From positions 62,001 through 126,000 of the forward strand of contig CALDYP010000026.1 of assembly GCA_937944445.1 (NCBI GenBank): 64,000 bases of DNA, written 5' to 3'. The position numbers were made by a program, and so were the translations under genes. The DNA is from an uncultured Anaerolineae bacterium. Its GTDB lineage: Bacteria > Chloroflexota > Anaerolineae > Aggregatilineales > Phototrophicaceae. Numbering within the stretch: the stretch's first letter is position 1; every line of letters starts with the position of its first letter. Of this stretch, positions 40,524 through 49,552 are shown piece by piece. The notes beneath the pieces were generated by a model. That model searched no databases, was not told the origin of the DNA, and saw only the letters and a program-made list of their open reading frames with translations.

Positions 40524-42263
40524 TTAGTCCGGGTTCTCTGCGCCATTGTCAGACGGCAGGAACACTTCCCACACGTCTTGCATCCCGGCCTCGGTTACGC
40601 CGTAGTAGACGCGCAGGCGATCCCCATCCCGTTGAACGAGGTCATAGCGCACCTCGCCGCCCTTCTCGTAGCGCCGTGCCAGCCCGACGTTGCCGCGCCA
40701 TTCCACGTTGGCAGGCTTGATCGGGTTGCCGGTGTACTGCTTGATGGCGTAGTGCCACAAGCGGCGCGCCGAGTCAATCGTCACGTTCTTGACGAGGCTG
40801 CCATTGCGCAGGTCGCGCATCGTAAAGTAGAGCGTGTCGCCGCGCTCTTCGACTTCGGCAATTTCCACCCCTGAGCGCGGCGTGCCGATGGCTTCGACAG
40901 TTGAATCAGGCGTCGCAGGGTCTTCGCTCGGCACAGGCGCATTGGCAGAGTCAGCTTGTTCGAACGCTAGGCCCTGCCGCACCAAATTGACGATCTCATC
41001 GCGGACGGCCAGCTCCGTTTCGCCGTCGTCGCGGATGTAGATGTGACTATCGTTGAGGGCGTAGGGGCGTTCCTCTCCAAACGGGATAATCAGCCTCAGA
41101 ATCGTCTTGCCGAGCGTCTCGCAGGTGTCAAAGTCGACTTCTAGCGCTGGCGTGATGGCGCGGTTGATTTCGTCTGTCAGGCGGTGGATAAGGCTTTGAA
41201 CGTCCGTCACACCAAGCGGCGCACGCCCTTTTTGCGCGCTTAGGCCGATGTAGATCGTGCCGCCGCTGGTGTTGGCAAAGGCGCACGTATCCGCCAGAAT
41301 GCGCGGCAGCGTCTCCGCGTCCAGCGTCTCGTGAAAGGACTGCACCAGCGTTTGGCCCTCGTCACGCGCCGCCAGCACGAAATCAACCGTGCTGCGATCC
41401 GAGGCGTACGGGCGCGTCCGTGCGAAGTCATTCGACGCGAACAGCTCGCGCAGCGCGTCAAACGAGCGCTCGCGCAGGTTCAGCTCGGTGGCGCGCTCGC
41501 CCACGCCGTAGCGCACATTTTTCCCCTCAAGGAAGGTATCTAAGCTGTGGGCATCGCTGCCTTGAATGAGGTGCATGCGGCGCGGATATTCGGGCTTCGT
41601 CCCATCGAAGAACTTGCGTGTGCTGGCGCGGCTACGACTGCTCAGATCGGTCAGCTCAAGCGCGGCGAGGTGTTTATCCTGCGTGTAGGCGATGCGCGTC
41701 TGGCCGCCGAAGTTGAGGCCGCGCATCATCACCCCGTGCGCGGAGTTGATGTGAGCGGCAATCGCCAAGCCGCCGGCTTCGTCGATGGCCTGATAGGCGT
41801 CCAACACATCCGCGGTAGAGCCTGCCGCAGGGTCACCACGATCTAAGACGTCGGGCGGCACGTTCAAGCTGAGCAGCACATGCTCCAACATGCGCACCGA
41901 CGTTCCGGGTGGGAAGATTCCCAAGATGTGAAACCCGAATGTCGCGGTAAACTCGAAGCCGGGCAGCACGAGCATCTTATCCGACAAGCGGCGATACTCC
42001 ATAAGCGTTCGATCTTCTTCTGGGCGTGTGCGGCCCGACTGCTCCAGAAATTCAAGCCGTTCGATCTCACGCACCATCGCCGCATACCCGCCCACGCTGT
42101 TGTGATCAGTCAGGGCGATGATGTCGATGCCCCGATATTCGGCGCGGTGGAGGATGTCTAGCAGGGTAATGTTTTTGTCTTTGTAGTCGAGACTGGCAGG
42201 GGTGTGCACGTGTAAATCAGCGCGATACCACTGCCCCTTTTGAGCGTTCTTGCGGTTGGCCAC
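40524..42263 (-). CDS. PHP phosphoesterase - AlbA_2 (Schlafen-like) fusion protein
   Basis: 579 residues. The PHP domain (about 10-265) has the metal ligands H18-x-H20 (DLHVHTP), TDHN (53-54), E104 (FEFT), H112, AAHINSAHG and QGSDAHS. The middle domain (about 280-435) resembles AlbA_2/Schlafen: DTCAFANTSGGTIYIGLS, HIYIRDDGETELAVRDEI. The C-terminal 100 residues (VTIDSARRLWHYAI, GLARRYEKGGEVRYDLVQRD) are a third, unrecognised domain. PHP phosphoesterases act on nucleic acids or phosphorylated sugars; AlbA_2 domains occur in DNA/RNA-linked and defence proteins. A receiver gene lies 27 bases upstream. Confidence 0.82.
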   Translation of the reverse strand: MANRKNAQKGQWYRADLHVHTPASLDYKDKNITLLDILHRAEYRGIDIIALTDHNSVGGYAAMVREIERLEFLEQSGRTRPEEDRTLMEYRRLSDKMLVLPGFEFTATFGFHILGIFPPGTSVRMLEHVLLSLNVPPDVLDRGDPAAGSTADVLDAYQAIDEAGGLAIAAHINSAHGVMMRGLNFGGQTRIAYTQDKHLAALELTDLSSRSRASTRKFFDGTKPEYPRRMHLIQGSDAHSLDTFLEGKNVRYGVGERATELNLRERSFDALRELFASNDFARTRPYASDRSTVDFVLAARDEGQTLVQSFHETLDAETLPRILADTCAFANTSGGTIYIGLSAQKGRAPLGVTDVQSLIHRLTDEINRAITPALEVDFDTCETLGKTILRLIIPFGEERPYALNDSHIYIRDDGETELAVRDEIVNLVRQGLAFEQADSANAPVPSEDPATPDSTVEAIGTPRSGVEIAEVEERGDTLYFTMRDLRNGSLVKNVTIDSARRLWHYAIKQYTGNPIKPANVEWRGNVGLARRYEKGGEVRYDLVQRDGDRLRVYYGVTEAGMQDVWEVFLPSDNGAENPD

Positions 42264-42290
42264 AGGCCTCCTTGATGGTTGTGCGTACCT

Positions 42291-42644
42291 CTACCCGATG
42301 ATCTCGTGCATTAAGCGCGTCAGACTGTCGGGGTCGTAGGGTTTAATCAGAAAATGATCCGCGCCAGCCCGCATGACTTCCTCTTCCACGTTCATCCCGG
42401 ATCCGATCACGATGGGGATGTGCTGGAGCGTCGGGTGCTGGCGCAGGCGGCGCAGAACTTCTACGCCTTGTATGTCGTTCAGATGGTAATCCATCAGGAT
42501 CAAGTCAGGGTGGTGCTGCTCGGCAGCAGGCAGCACATCATTCCCGCGCGAGACCAGCACCACGTTGAACCCATCAAGCTCAAACAGCATCTTCAACAGG
42601 TCAGATGTAGTGCGGTCGTCGTCTACAATTATGATCTTCGCCAT
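42291..42644 (-). CDS. stand-alone receiver (response regulator) protein
   Basis: 117 residues, a single REC domain: acidic pocket IVDDD (6-10), phosphoacceptor Asp52 (LILMDYHLND), Ser82-type switch and Lys101 (LIKPY). All conserved residues are present, unlike the receiver at 34.7 kb. No output domain. Lies 58 bases downstream of lon and 27 bases upstream of the PHP-AlbA fusion on the same strand, so it could control or partner that protein. The cognate kinase is unknown. Confidence 0.9.
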   Translation of the reverse strand: MAKIIIVDDDRTTSDLLKMLFELDGFNVVLVSRGNDVLPAAEQHHPDLILMDYHLNDIQGVEVLRRLRQHPTLQHIPIVIGSGMNVEEEVMRAGADHFLIKPYDPDSLTRLMHEIIG

Positions 42645-42702
42645 GTAGATGCCCCTGTTCTTGGGCGTCGGAAAACGACGCTAGCTAACCCGTATCAGTG
42701 TA

Positions 42703-45198
42703 TCACAGAGCCGGCTTTGCTGCTCGCTTGCGCCGAACAGGCTTCGGAGCAGGTTCAAGCGCCACCTCTAACGCCTCATCGATGTGCGACACCAGCACGA
42801 ACTTCATCTTTTCCCGCACTTCTGCAGGCAGGTCTTCTAGGTCGCGCTCGTTGCGCAGGGGCAAAATCACAGTGTCCACACCCAGCCGATGGGCAGCCAG
42901 CACCTTATCCTTGATCCCACCCACTGGCAGCACTTGCCCGTTGAGGGTCAGCTCGCCGGTCATCGCAACGTTGCTGCGCGTGGGCTGATTGGTGAGCAGC
43001 GACGTCAGCGCCACCGCCATCGTGACGCCTGCGCTAGGGCCATCTTTGGGCGTTGCGCCCGCTGGCACATGCAGGTGAATCTCGTTGTTGTTGAAGAAAT
43101 CGTCGTCGATCTTCAACTCTTTGGCTTTGCTGCGCACACAGCTTAGAGCAATCCGCGCGCTTTCTTGCATCACCTCGCCCAAGTGCCCCGTGTATTGGAA
43201 GCCCTTGCCGCCGGGCAGGTAGCGCGCTTCGACGAACAGCACATCCCCACCGACGGGCGTCCACGCCAAGCCTGTGGCCACGCCGGGCGTCTGCGTGCGA
43301 TCTTTCAGCTCGGTCTGGTGGGCAAAGCGCGGCTTGCCCAGCAGTTCGCGCACCATCGCATCGTTGACAACTACCGCGCCCTCTGTGCCCTCGGCGATGC
43401 GCGTGACGATCTTCCGCGCCACGCGGCCAATCTCACGCTCCAGCGCGCGCACGCCCGCCTCGCGCGTGTAGTCACGGATGAGCGCTTGCAACGCGCTGTC
43501 CTCAAACGTCACTTCGCTCTTGCGCAGCGCGTTCTCGCGCAGCTGCCGCGGGACGAGATAATCGCGGGCGATGGCCAGTTTCTCCTGCTCCGTGTAGCCG
43601 CTGAGTTGGATGATCTCCATGCGATCCAGCAGCGGCCCGGGGATCGTCTCCAACGAGTTAGCCGTTGTGATAAACAGCACTTCGCTCAGATCGAACGCCA
43701 CGTCCATGTACGTGTCGCGGAACTCGGCGTTTTGCTCCGGGTCGAGCAGTTCCAGCAGCGCCGAAGCCGGATCGCCACGGTAGTCACGTCCCAGCTTGTC
43801 GATCTCGTCCAGCATGATCAACGGGTTGCGTGATTCCGCGCGGCGCAGCGTCTGAATGATGCGCCCCGGCATCGCGCCGATGTAAGTGCGACGGAAGCCA
43901 CGGATTTCCGCTTCATCGCGGATCCCGCCCAACGACATACGGATGAACTTGCGCCCCATCGCCCGCGCGATCGACGCCCCCAGCGACGTCTTGCCGACGC
44001 CCGGCGGCCCCACGAACAGCAAGATCGCGCCTGAGCGCTCACGGCGCACGCGATCCGCGAACGCTTCTTGCAGTTCCTCGTGGCGCTCAGAACGCAGTTT
44101 GCGCACCGCGAGGAACTCAAGGATGCGCTCTTTAACATCTTTCAACCCGTAGTGATCTTCGTTCAAGATGGCGCGCGCGTGGGCGATGTCGAGGTTGTCC
44201 TCGGTGCGCTTGTTCCACGGCAAGCCCACGATCCAATCCAGATACGTTCGAATCACGCCGTACTCAGCGCTGGCCGAGTTGAGCTTCTCCAAACGTGACA
44301 GCTCGCGCAGCGCTTCTTTGTGCGCTTCTTCGGTCATGCCCGCCGCTTCGATCTTCTGGCGATACTCCTCAACTTCTTCTAGTTCACCGTCGTCGTTCAG
44401 CTCGCGCTGAATAGCCTTGAGCTGCTCGCGCAGGAAGTACTCGCGCTGAGTTTTCTCCATCTCAGTTTGCGCCTCGCTCTGGATGCGCCGACCGATTTGC
44501 AGCACTTCAACTTCCTTGCTCAGATGCTCCAGCAGCATGACCAATTTGCCGCGCAGGTCGTTCGTTTCGAGCAGCTTCTGAGCGCGCTCCAAGCTCAGCC
44601 GAACGAACGTCGCCACCGAGTAGGCCATCTCAAGCGGGTCATCGTTCGACAACGCCGAGTTGACCAGCTCGCCCGGCAGGTTGTTGGCCAGTTCCGCCAT
44701 TTCACGGAACTTGTCATGAACGCTGCGCACCAGCGCTTCAATCTCGATGTCATCCTGCACCACCTCTGGCAGTTCGACCACACGCCCGCGCAGATACGGT
44801 TCATCTGAGACGAACTCGTCAATGCGAATGCGACGCAGGCCTTGCACAAGCAAGCGGATCGTGCCATCCGCCGAGCGGAACAGCCGATGAATCGAGGCCA
44901 GCGTACCCACACGGTAAACGTCCTCGGGGCCGGGGCGCTCCAACTCTGGGTTGTGAGCAGTCACCAGCGCAACCAACCGATCCCCTGCGACGACGTCATC
45001 CACGAGCTTGATGCTGCGCGCCTGACCAACCGTCAAAGGGATAGCCGTCTGTGGAAACACAACCAAGCCGCGCAGAGGCAGCACGGGCAGGATGCGCGGG
45101 CTGTTTGCTTCGACCGGCTTTTCCTCCTCTTCTTCGCCTGTACCATTTGCATCAATCAATTGTGCGAGGAGTTTTTCAAGTTCTTCGTTTGTGCTCAT
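42703..45198 (-). CDS. lon: ATP-dependent Lon protease
   Basis: 831 residues, the standard bacterial LonA length plus a short acidic N-terminus (EEEEEKPVE). The N-terminal substrate domain (about 35-230) and helical region are followed by the AAA+ ATPase with Walker A GPPGVGKT (Lys about 403). The C-terminal protease domain has the Ser in KDGPSAG (about 722) and the Lys in GGIKDKV (about 765), the Ser-Lys dyad. It degrades misfolded and regulatory proteins. AAAGGA precedes the ATG. A -10/-35 pair is upstream; I see no CIRCE or HrcA site. Confidence 0.96.
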   Translation of the reverse strand: MSTNEELEKLLAQLIDANGTGEEEEEKPVEANSPRILPVLPLRGLVVFPQTAIPLTVGQARSIKLVDDVVAGDRLVALVTAHNPELERPGPEDVYRVGTLASIHRLFRSADGTIRLLVQGLRRIRIDEFVSDEPYLRGRVVELPEVVQDDIEIEALVRSVHDKFREMAELANNLPGELVNSALSNDDPLEMAYSVATFVRLSLERAQKLLETNDLRGKLVMLLEHLSKEVEVLQIGRRIQSEAQTEMEKTQREYFLREQLKAIQRELNDDGELEEVEEYRQKIEAAGMTEEAHKEALRELSRLEKLNSASAEYGVIRTYLDWIVGLPWNKRTEDNLDIAHARAILNEDHYGLKDVKERILEFLAVRKLRSERHEELQEAFADRVRRERSGAILLFVGPPGVGKTSLGASIARAMGRKFIRMSLGGIRDEAEIRGFRRTYIGAMPGRIIQTLRRAESRNPLIMLDEIDKLGRDYRGDPASALLELLDPEQNAEFRDTYMDVAFDLSEVLFITTANSLETIPGPLLDRMEIIQLSGYTEQEKLAIARDYLVPRQLRENALRKSEVTFEDSALQALIRDYTREAGVRALEREIGRVARKIVTRIAEGTEGAVVVNDAMVRELLGKPRFAHQTELKDRTQTPGVATGLAWTPVGGDVLFVEARYLPGGKGFQYTGHLGEVMQESARIALSCVRSKAKELKIDDDFFNNNEIHLHVPAGATPKDGPSAGVTMAVALTSLLTNQPTRSNVAMTGELTLNGQVLPVGGIKDKVLAAHRLGVDTVILPLRNERDLEDLPAEVREKMKFVLVSHIDEALEVALEPAPKPVRRKRAAKPAL

Positions 45199-45251
45199 TT
45201 CTTGTCCTTTGCGCGTTATGGGCAGAGTTTATTGCAAGAGGCCCAATGCGC

Positions 45252-45280
45252 TTTGTAAAATCTTAGGCTATCTGGGTAAA
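45252..45280 (-). promoter_or_regulatory. candidate promoter for lon
   Basis: On the minus strand TTTACC (45280-45275), 17 bases, TACAAA (45257-45252), about 55 bases before the lon ATG. The region from 45240 to 45436 is A/T-rich with short dyads, including CTAGTA / TACTAG at 45358-45375. Confidence 0.4.
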
Positions 45281-45436
45281 AAGTGCGTAAGATGTATTAT
45301 GAGTAGTCTATGAACAAATTAGAACACGTCATACACTTAAAAAAAAGCTTAAGGGTTCTAGTACATATTTACTAGGCCGCGTTAAATTTGCTGTGGCATA
45401 ATAATATACGATTAGCAACAATGAGAGATACACGTC

Positions 45437-45649
45437 ATGCAATACAAAGTTAGCTACGTGATTGATGATGAAGAATCGCCGGGGGTCATTCGTACACGAG
45501 ATACAATGCCGTGCATTGGCGATTTTGTTCGCATCGAGGGGGTCGTCTACGTTGTGCAGGAAGTCATCGAGCTTTCTAAGCAGTCTCTCAATTGCGCGTA
45601 CTTCCTCGTAAAGGTGAACCGCGAGCACCCACACAACGCTCACACTTGA
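45437..45649 (+). CDS. 70-residue hypothetical protein
   Basis: Not recognised. The sequence alternates charged and hydrophobic residues (YKVSYVIDDEESP, GDFVRIEGVVYVVQEVIEL, CAYFLVKVNRE) and would fit a small all-beta domain. ATG 45437 sits at the edge of an A/T-rich patch, with only a weak GAGA before it. The 3' end overlaps the convergent rmlB by 10 bases. The composition is less GC-rich than its neighbours. Coding status is plausible but unproven. Confidence 0.5.
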   Translation: MQYKVSYVIDDEESPGVIRTRDTMPCIGDFVRIEGVVYVVQEVIELSKQSLNCAYFLVKVNREHPHNAHT

Positions 45650-46671
45650 TCCCGTGCGGACGCCAACCGAGCGGCATACTGCTGCTTGAAGTACTCCAAA
45701 TACTCCCCTGTCTTGATCTTACGCCACCACCAAGCGTTGTTCTGATACCATTCGACGGTCAACGGGAGACCGGTCTCAAGGGTGTGTTGGCGCTTCCAGC
45801 CCAGCGCGCGCGCTTTGGACGCATCCATCGCGTAGCGCCGATCATGCCCGGGGCGATCTGGCACATAGCGGATCAGGCTCTCCGGCTTGCCGAGCAGCGC
45901 CAGCAGTTGACGAACGATGTCAATGTTGTAGCGCAGCTCTTCCCCAGCCAAGTTGTATGCTTCGCCTGACGCGCCGTGATGCAGCACCACATCCACGCCG
46001 CGCGCGTGGTCATCGACATACAGCCAATCGCGGATCTGCATTCCGTCACCGTAGACCGGCAGTGGGCGATCCTCCAGCGCTTCCGTAATGAACAGCGGGA
46101 TGAGCTTCTCAGGGTACTGATAGACCCCGTAGGTGTTGCTGCCCCGCGTCACGACGGTGTCCATCCCATAAGTTACGTGATAGCTGCGCACCATCAGCTC
46201 GCCGCTGGCCTTTGCCGCGGCATACGGTGAGTTCGGCAGGAACGGGTCTGATTCGACGCTGTAGCCCTCTGACACATCGCCATACACTTCATCTGTTGAG
46301 ACGTGCAAGAAACGCCCAACGCCCGCCGAGCGCGCCTGTTCCAGCAGTACGTATACGCCGAAAACGTTCGTGCGCAGAAATGCGTCCGGGTCAAGGATGC
46401 TGCGGTCAACGTGCGTTTCTGCGGCAAAGTTGACGATCGTATCGATCTGGTGGGCTTCAATGGTCGCCCCGACCGCCTCGCGGTCGGCGATGTCACCCTG
46501 CGCAAAACTGTGGTTGGGGGCGTCTTTGACCGTGAGGAGATTTTCTAAGTTGCCTGCGTAGGTCAGCTTATCAAAAGTGATGATGTTATAGTGAGGATAG
46601 GTTTTTACCATGTGGCGCACAAACGCACTGCCGATGAACCCCGCGCCGCCGGTCACCATGATGTTACGCAT
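45640..46671 (-). CDS. rmlB: dTDP-glucose 4,6-dehydratase
   Basis: Second step of dTDP-L-rhamnose synthesis. About 343 residues from ATG 46671, which overlaps the HAD stop. NAD loop VTGGAGFIGSAF, the catalytic TDEVYGD and the SPYAAAKASGE (Tyr-x3-Lys) are characteristic of RmlB. The dehydratase Asp-Glu pair is in STDEVYGD. It follows the HAD gene with an 8-base overlap (ATGCGTAA), and rmlA is two genes upstream. Confidence 0.94.
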   Translation of the reverse strand: MRNIMVTGGAGFIGSAFVRHMVKTYPHYNIITFDKLTYAGNLENLLTVKDAPNHSFAQGDIADREAVGATIEAHQIDTIVNFAAETHVDRSILDPDAFLRTNVFGVYVLLEQARSAGVGRFLHVSTDEVYGDVSEGYSVESDPFLPNSPYAAAKASGELMVRSYHVTYGMDTVVTRGSNTYGVYQYPEKLIPLFITEALEDRPLPVYGDGMQIRDWLYVDDHARGVDVVLHHGASGEAYNLAGEELRYNIDIVRQLLALLGKPESLIRYVPDRPGHDRRYAMDASKARALGWKRQHTLETGLPLTVEWYQNNAWWWRKIKTGEYLEYFKQQYAARLASARDQV

Positions 46672-47548
46672 CGTCTTCATCCTCGTCCATCTTATCATCC
46701 GCTGCGACAGGCGCTGCCGTTTCAATCGGCGCAGGTTTGGGCAGCACAAACTTTTCAAGCGCTTCCGCTACGCCGTCCTCGTCGTTGCTCGTCGTCACGT
46801 AGCGCGCCACCGCTTTGAGGCGCTCAGGCGCGTTGCCCATCGCAATCCCCATCCCCACCAGCTCAAGCATTTCGCGGTCGTTTTCAGCGTCGCCGATGGC
46901 CATCACATGGCTCAAATCAATTCCAAGCTCGCGCGCCACTGAGGCCACCGCCCGCCCCTTGCTCACGTCGCGCGGCAGGATTTCAAACTGGTTTTGCACG
47001 GCGGACATCGTCAGCGTCACGCTTGTGCCGAGCATCTGCTGCGCTTGCCACAGCATCGCTTTCGTCTGGTTTGGCCCATCTGTGGCGATGATCAGCTTGT
47101 TGATCGGGTAGGTGTTCATCGCGTTGATGAGCGACCCGACCACGGTCGGCTCTGGCTCATGATAGCGTGTCAGGTCAGCGCGGGGATCTGGCCGGCGCAG
47201 CAGCACTGACTCACCGCTGTACGCCGACACACACGCCCCGCGTGACTCGGCAAACGGGATGATGCGGCGCATGACGTCCGGCGGCAGCGTCACTTGATGG
47301 CGGATCGTGCCATCCGGGTTGTAGATGAGCGTGCCTTGTACAAAGACAGAGGGCGTTGTCAGCTTCAGTTCGCTCACCAACTGGCGCGCCGAGTAATACG
47401 TCTTGCCCGTTGCCAGCAGCACGCGCACCCCCAACGCCTGCGCCGCGTTGATAGCCTTGCGAGCGCGGTCGGTGATCTGGTGCTGGCTGTTGAGCAGCGT
47501 GCCGTCAAGGTCGAGCGCGATGAGCTTGATGTGGGTGATGTTCTGCAT
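46664..47548 (-). CDS. Cof-type HAD-IIB phosphatase
   Basis: 294 residues. Motif I DLDGTLLNS (about 13-21), C2-type cap in the middle, motif IV GDAENDREM. Members dephosphorylate sugar phosphates or nucleotides. A highly acidic tail of about 25 residues (DDKMDEDEDDA) is unusual and runs into the rmlB start. The gene lies between rmlA and rmlB, so it may act on a nucleotide-sugar intermediate or simply be co-transcribed. Confidence 0.87.
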   Translation of the reverse strand: MQNITHIKLIALDLDGTLLNSQHQITDRARKAINAAQALGVRVLLATGKTYYSARQLVSELKLTTPSVFVQGTLIYNPDGTIRHQVTLPPDVMRRIIPFAESRGACVSAYSGESVLLRRPDPRADLTRYHEPEPTVVGSLINAMNTYPINKLIIATDGPNQTKAMLWQAQQMLGTSVTLTMSAVQNQFEILPRDVSKGRAVASVARELGIDLSHVMAIGDAENDREMLELVGMGIAMGNAPERLKAVARYVTTSNDEDGVAEALEKFVLPKPAPIETAAPVAADDKMDEDEDDA

Positions 47549-47568
47549 GGTGGGCTTATCCTGTGGGG

Positions 47569-48636
47569 TCAGATGCTGAGGGTGCTGTTGTCCGCAAGGT
47601 TGAGCTTTAAACCAGTCGGGCGCTGATCGTTGTGTCTGATCGTCACCTTGCGCCCGATCAAGCTGTCACGGATCATCGTTTGGATGTCGATCAAGCTGCT
47701 GTGCTCTAGCACGATGCTCCGCACGATCTCACAGTTGCGGATCGTCGTGTGGTGGTAGATGCTGGTGAACGGCCCGATGTAGCTGTTTTCGATCACGCAG
47801 TCCTCACCGATGATGGCTGGGCCGTGCACCGTGCTGTTGACGATGCGCGCGCGCGGCTGCACGGTTACGCGGGCGTCAATCTCTGAATTTTCGATCACCG
47901 CGTCAGCTGCAATCGATGGCGTCAGTTCATCCAGCACATAGCTGTTGGCGTCCAGCATGTCAATCGGCTTGCCAGTGTCGATCCACCACCCTTCATGGAT
48001 GTGGGGATACACGCGGTAGCCGTGGTCGATGAGCCACTGAATCGCGTCAGTGATTTCCAACTCGCCGCGCGCAGAGGGCTTGATGGCGTTGACAGCTTCG
48101 AAGATGTTCGCGTCGAACATGTAGATGCCGACGAGGGCATAGTTGCTAGGCGGGTTGGCGGGTTTCTCAATCAAACGCGCGATGCTGCCATCAGGGCGCA
48201 GCTCCGCCACGCCATACGCTCGCGGGTCTGCCACTTGTTTCAAGACGATCTGGCTGTTCCAGTCGTTTTTGTCAAAATCGCGGATGAGCGGGCTGATGCC
48301 GCCTTGAATGACGTTATCGCCGAGGAACATCACAAACGACTCGTCACCGAGGAAATCCTGCGAGATCTTGACCGCGTGCGCCAACCCGTCCGGGCTGGCC
48401 TGTGGGATGTAGGTCACGTTGACCCCCCACGCGCTGCCGTCGCCCACCGTCTCTTTAATCTCAGGCGCGGTGTGCCCCACAACGATCCCAATTTCCGTTA
48501 CACCAGCGTCGCGGATGCTCTCCAGCACGCGGATCAACACTGGTTTGTTGGCCACCGGCACAAGCTGTTTGGCGCGGGTATACGTCAGTGGGTAGAGGCG
48601 CGTACCTTTGCCACCGCTCAGAATCAACCCCTTCAT
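47569..48636 (-). CDS. rmlA: glucose-1-phosphate thymidylyltransferase, long form with beta-helix
   Basis: Makes dTDP-glucose from glucose-1-phosphate and dTTP. 355 residues from ATG 48636 (GGAGG about 11 bases upstream). Signature LSGGKGTRLYPLT (about 6-18) and nucleotidyltransferase loops LGDNVIQGG and LIEKPANPPSNYALVGIYMF. The C-terminal 100 residues have left-handed beta-helix repeats (IGEDCVIENSYIGPF, IRDSLIGRKVTI), which identifies the long RmlA/StrD-like subgroup. Operon order rmlA - HAD - rmlB; rmlD is 10 kb away; no rmlC is seen. Confidence 0.93.
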   Translation of the reverse strand: MKGLILSGGKGTRLYPLTYTRAKQLVPVANKPVLIRVLESIRDAGVTEIGIVVGHTAPEIKETVGDGSAWGVNVTYIPQASPDGLAHAVKISQDFLGDESFVMFLGDNVIQGGISPLIRDFDKNDWNSQIVLKQVADPRAYGVAELRPDGSIARLIEKPANPPSNYALVGIYMFDANIFEAVNAIKPSARGELEITDAIQWLIDHGYRVYPHIHEGWWIDTGKPIDMLDANSYVLDELTPSIAADAVIENSEIDARVTVQPRARIVNSTVHGPAIIGEDCVIENSYIGPFTSIYHHTTIRNCEIVRSIVLEHSSLIDIQTMIRDSLIGRKVTIRHNDQRPTGLKLNLADNSTLSI

Positions 48637-48687
48637 AATCGATACGGCCTCCGTGCGGTCGGTCGAAATCATCTCACAGATAGTTGA

Positions 48688-48715
48688 TTGTTACGGAAAG
48701 ACGGCTGTTGTGCAA
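48688..48715 (-). promoter_or_regulatory. candidate promoter of the rmlA operon
   Basis: On the minus strand TTGCAC (48715-48710), 16 bases, TAACAA (48693-48688), about 50 bases before rmlA. Confidence 0.4.
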
Positions 48716-48783
48716 TAGAGCGTTTATGATTGCAAAGCCCCACCCTTGCCGCTGTGCAGAGCACAGCCTATCATGAGCGAGCA

Positions 48784-48810
48784 ACAAAAAAAACCGCCTG
48801 ACAAGGCGGT
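48784..48810 (-). terminator. terminator after tRNA-Pro
   Basis: On the minus strand a 6-bp stem ACCGCC / GGCGGT, 6-base loop, followed by a run of T, 9 bases after the tRNA. Confidence 0.82.
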
Positions 48811-48818
48811 AACGTGTG

Positions 48819-48892
<74 letters not shown>

Positions 48893-48939
48893 AACATCTC
48901 TGAGTGTAGCGGAAAGCCCCTACCTGCACAAGAGTAAAC

Positions 48940-49551
48940 ATGACAGAGCAACCGCCTACTACGCTGACCGATCGTTTGCGGCAGCAAGCGCACAACTTCA
49001 TCAACCCCATCGGCCAAGCGCTGCACCGCATCGGGATTCACCCTGACACGATCACGATTGTCGGGCTGCTGCTGGTGATGGTGGCCTGTGTGCCCATCGC
49101 GCTGGGCGAAACGCAGTGGGGGGCGCTGCTGCTCATCTTGGCGCTGCCGTGCGACGTGCTGGACGGCGCAGTGGCGCGCGCCATGCAGCGCAAGGGGCGC
49201 TTCGGGGCGGTGCTAGATTCTTCACTTGACCGCTATGCTGACGGTTTCATTTTCGCCGCTTTGAGTTATTATTTTGCCGTTCAAGGCCGTTTTGAATGGC
49301 TCATCGTCACTCAGTTTGCCCTGCTCGGAACGTTCCTCGTGAGCTACCTGCGAGCGCGCGCCGAAGGGGTGGGGGTCGAGGCCAAGTTAGGCATTTTGTC
49401 GCGTTTCGAGCGCTCAGCGATTATCATTCCAATGTTGTTGTTTCCGACGCTGTTGGAGGTGGGGGTAGTCGTGCTGGCTGTCGGAACCAACCTCACAGCC
49501 GTTCAGCGGCTGTGGTTCGTCTATCAAACTTTGAAAAATAGGGGCAGCTAA
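48940..49551 (+). CDS. CDP-alcohol phosphatidyltransferase, phosphatidylinositol-phosphate-synthase-like
   Basis: 203 residues with six membrane helices. The catalytic motif D-G-x2-A-R-x8-G-x3-D-x3-D is complete: [27 protein letters not shown] (about 66-92). The loop [17 protein letters not shown] (about 132-148) followed by FERS is typical of actinobacterial and archaeal phosphatidylinositol-phosphate synthases (PgsA1-like), not of glycerophosphate PgsA. Likely makes a phosphatidyl-polyol phospholipid; the headgroup is inferred. Ends 1 base before lgt, so it is co-transcribed. Confidence 0.83.
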   Translation: MTEQPPTTLTDRLRQQAHNFINPIGQALHRIGIHPDTITIVGLLLVMVACVPIALGETQWGALLLILALPCDVLDGAVARAMQRKGRFGAVLDSSLDRYADGFIFAALSYYFAVQGRFEWLIVTQFALLGTFLVSYLRARAEGVGVEAKLGILSRFERSAIIIPMLLFPTLLEVGVVVLAVGTNLTAVQRLWFVYQTLKNRGS

Positions 49552-49552
49552 G

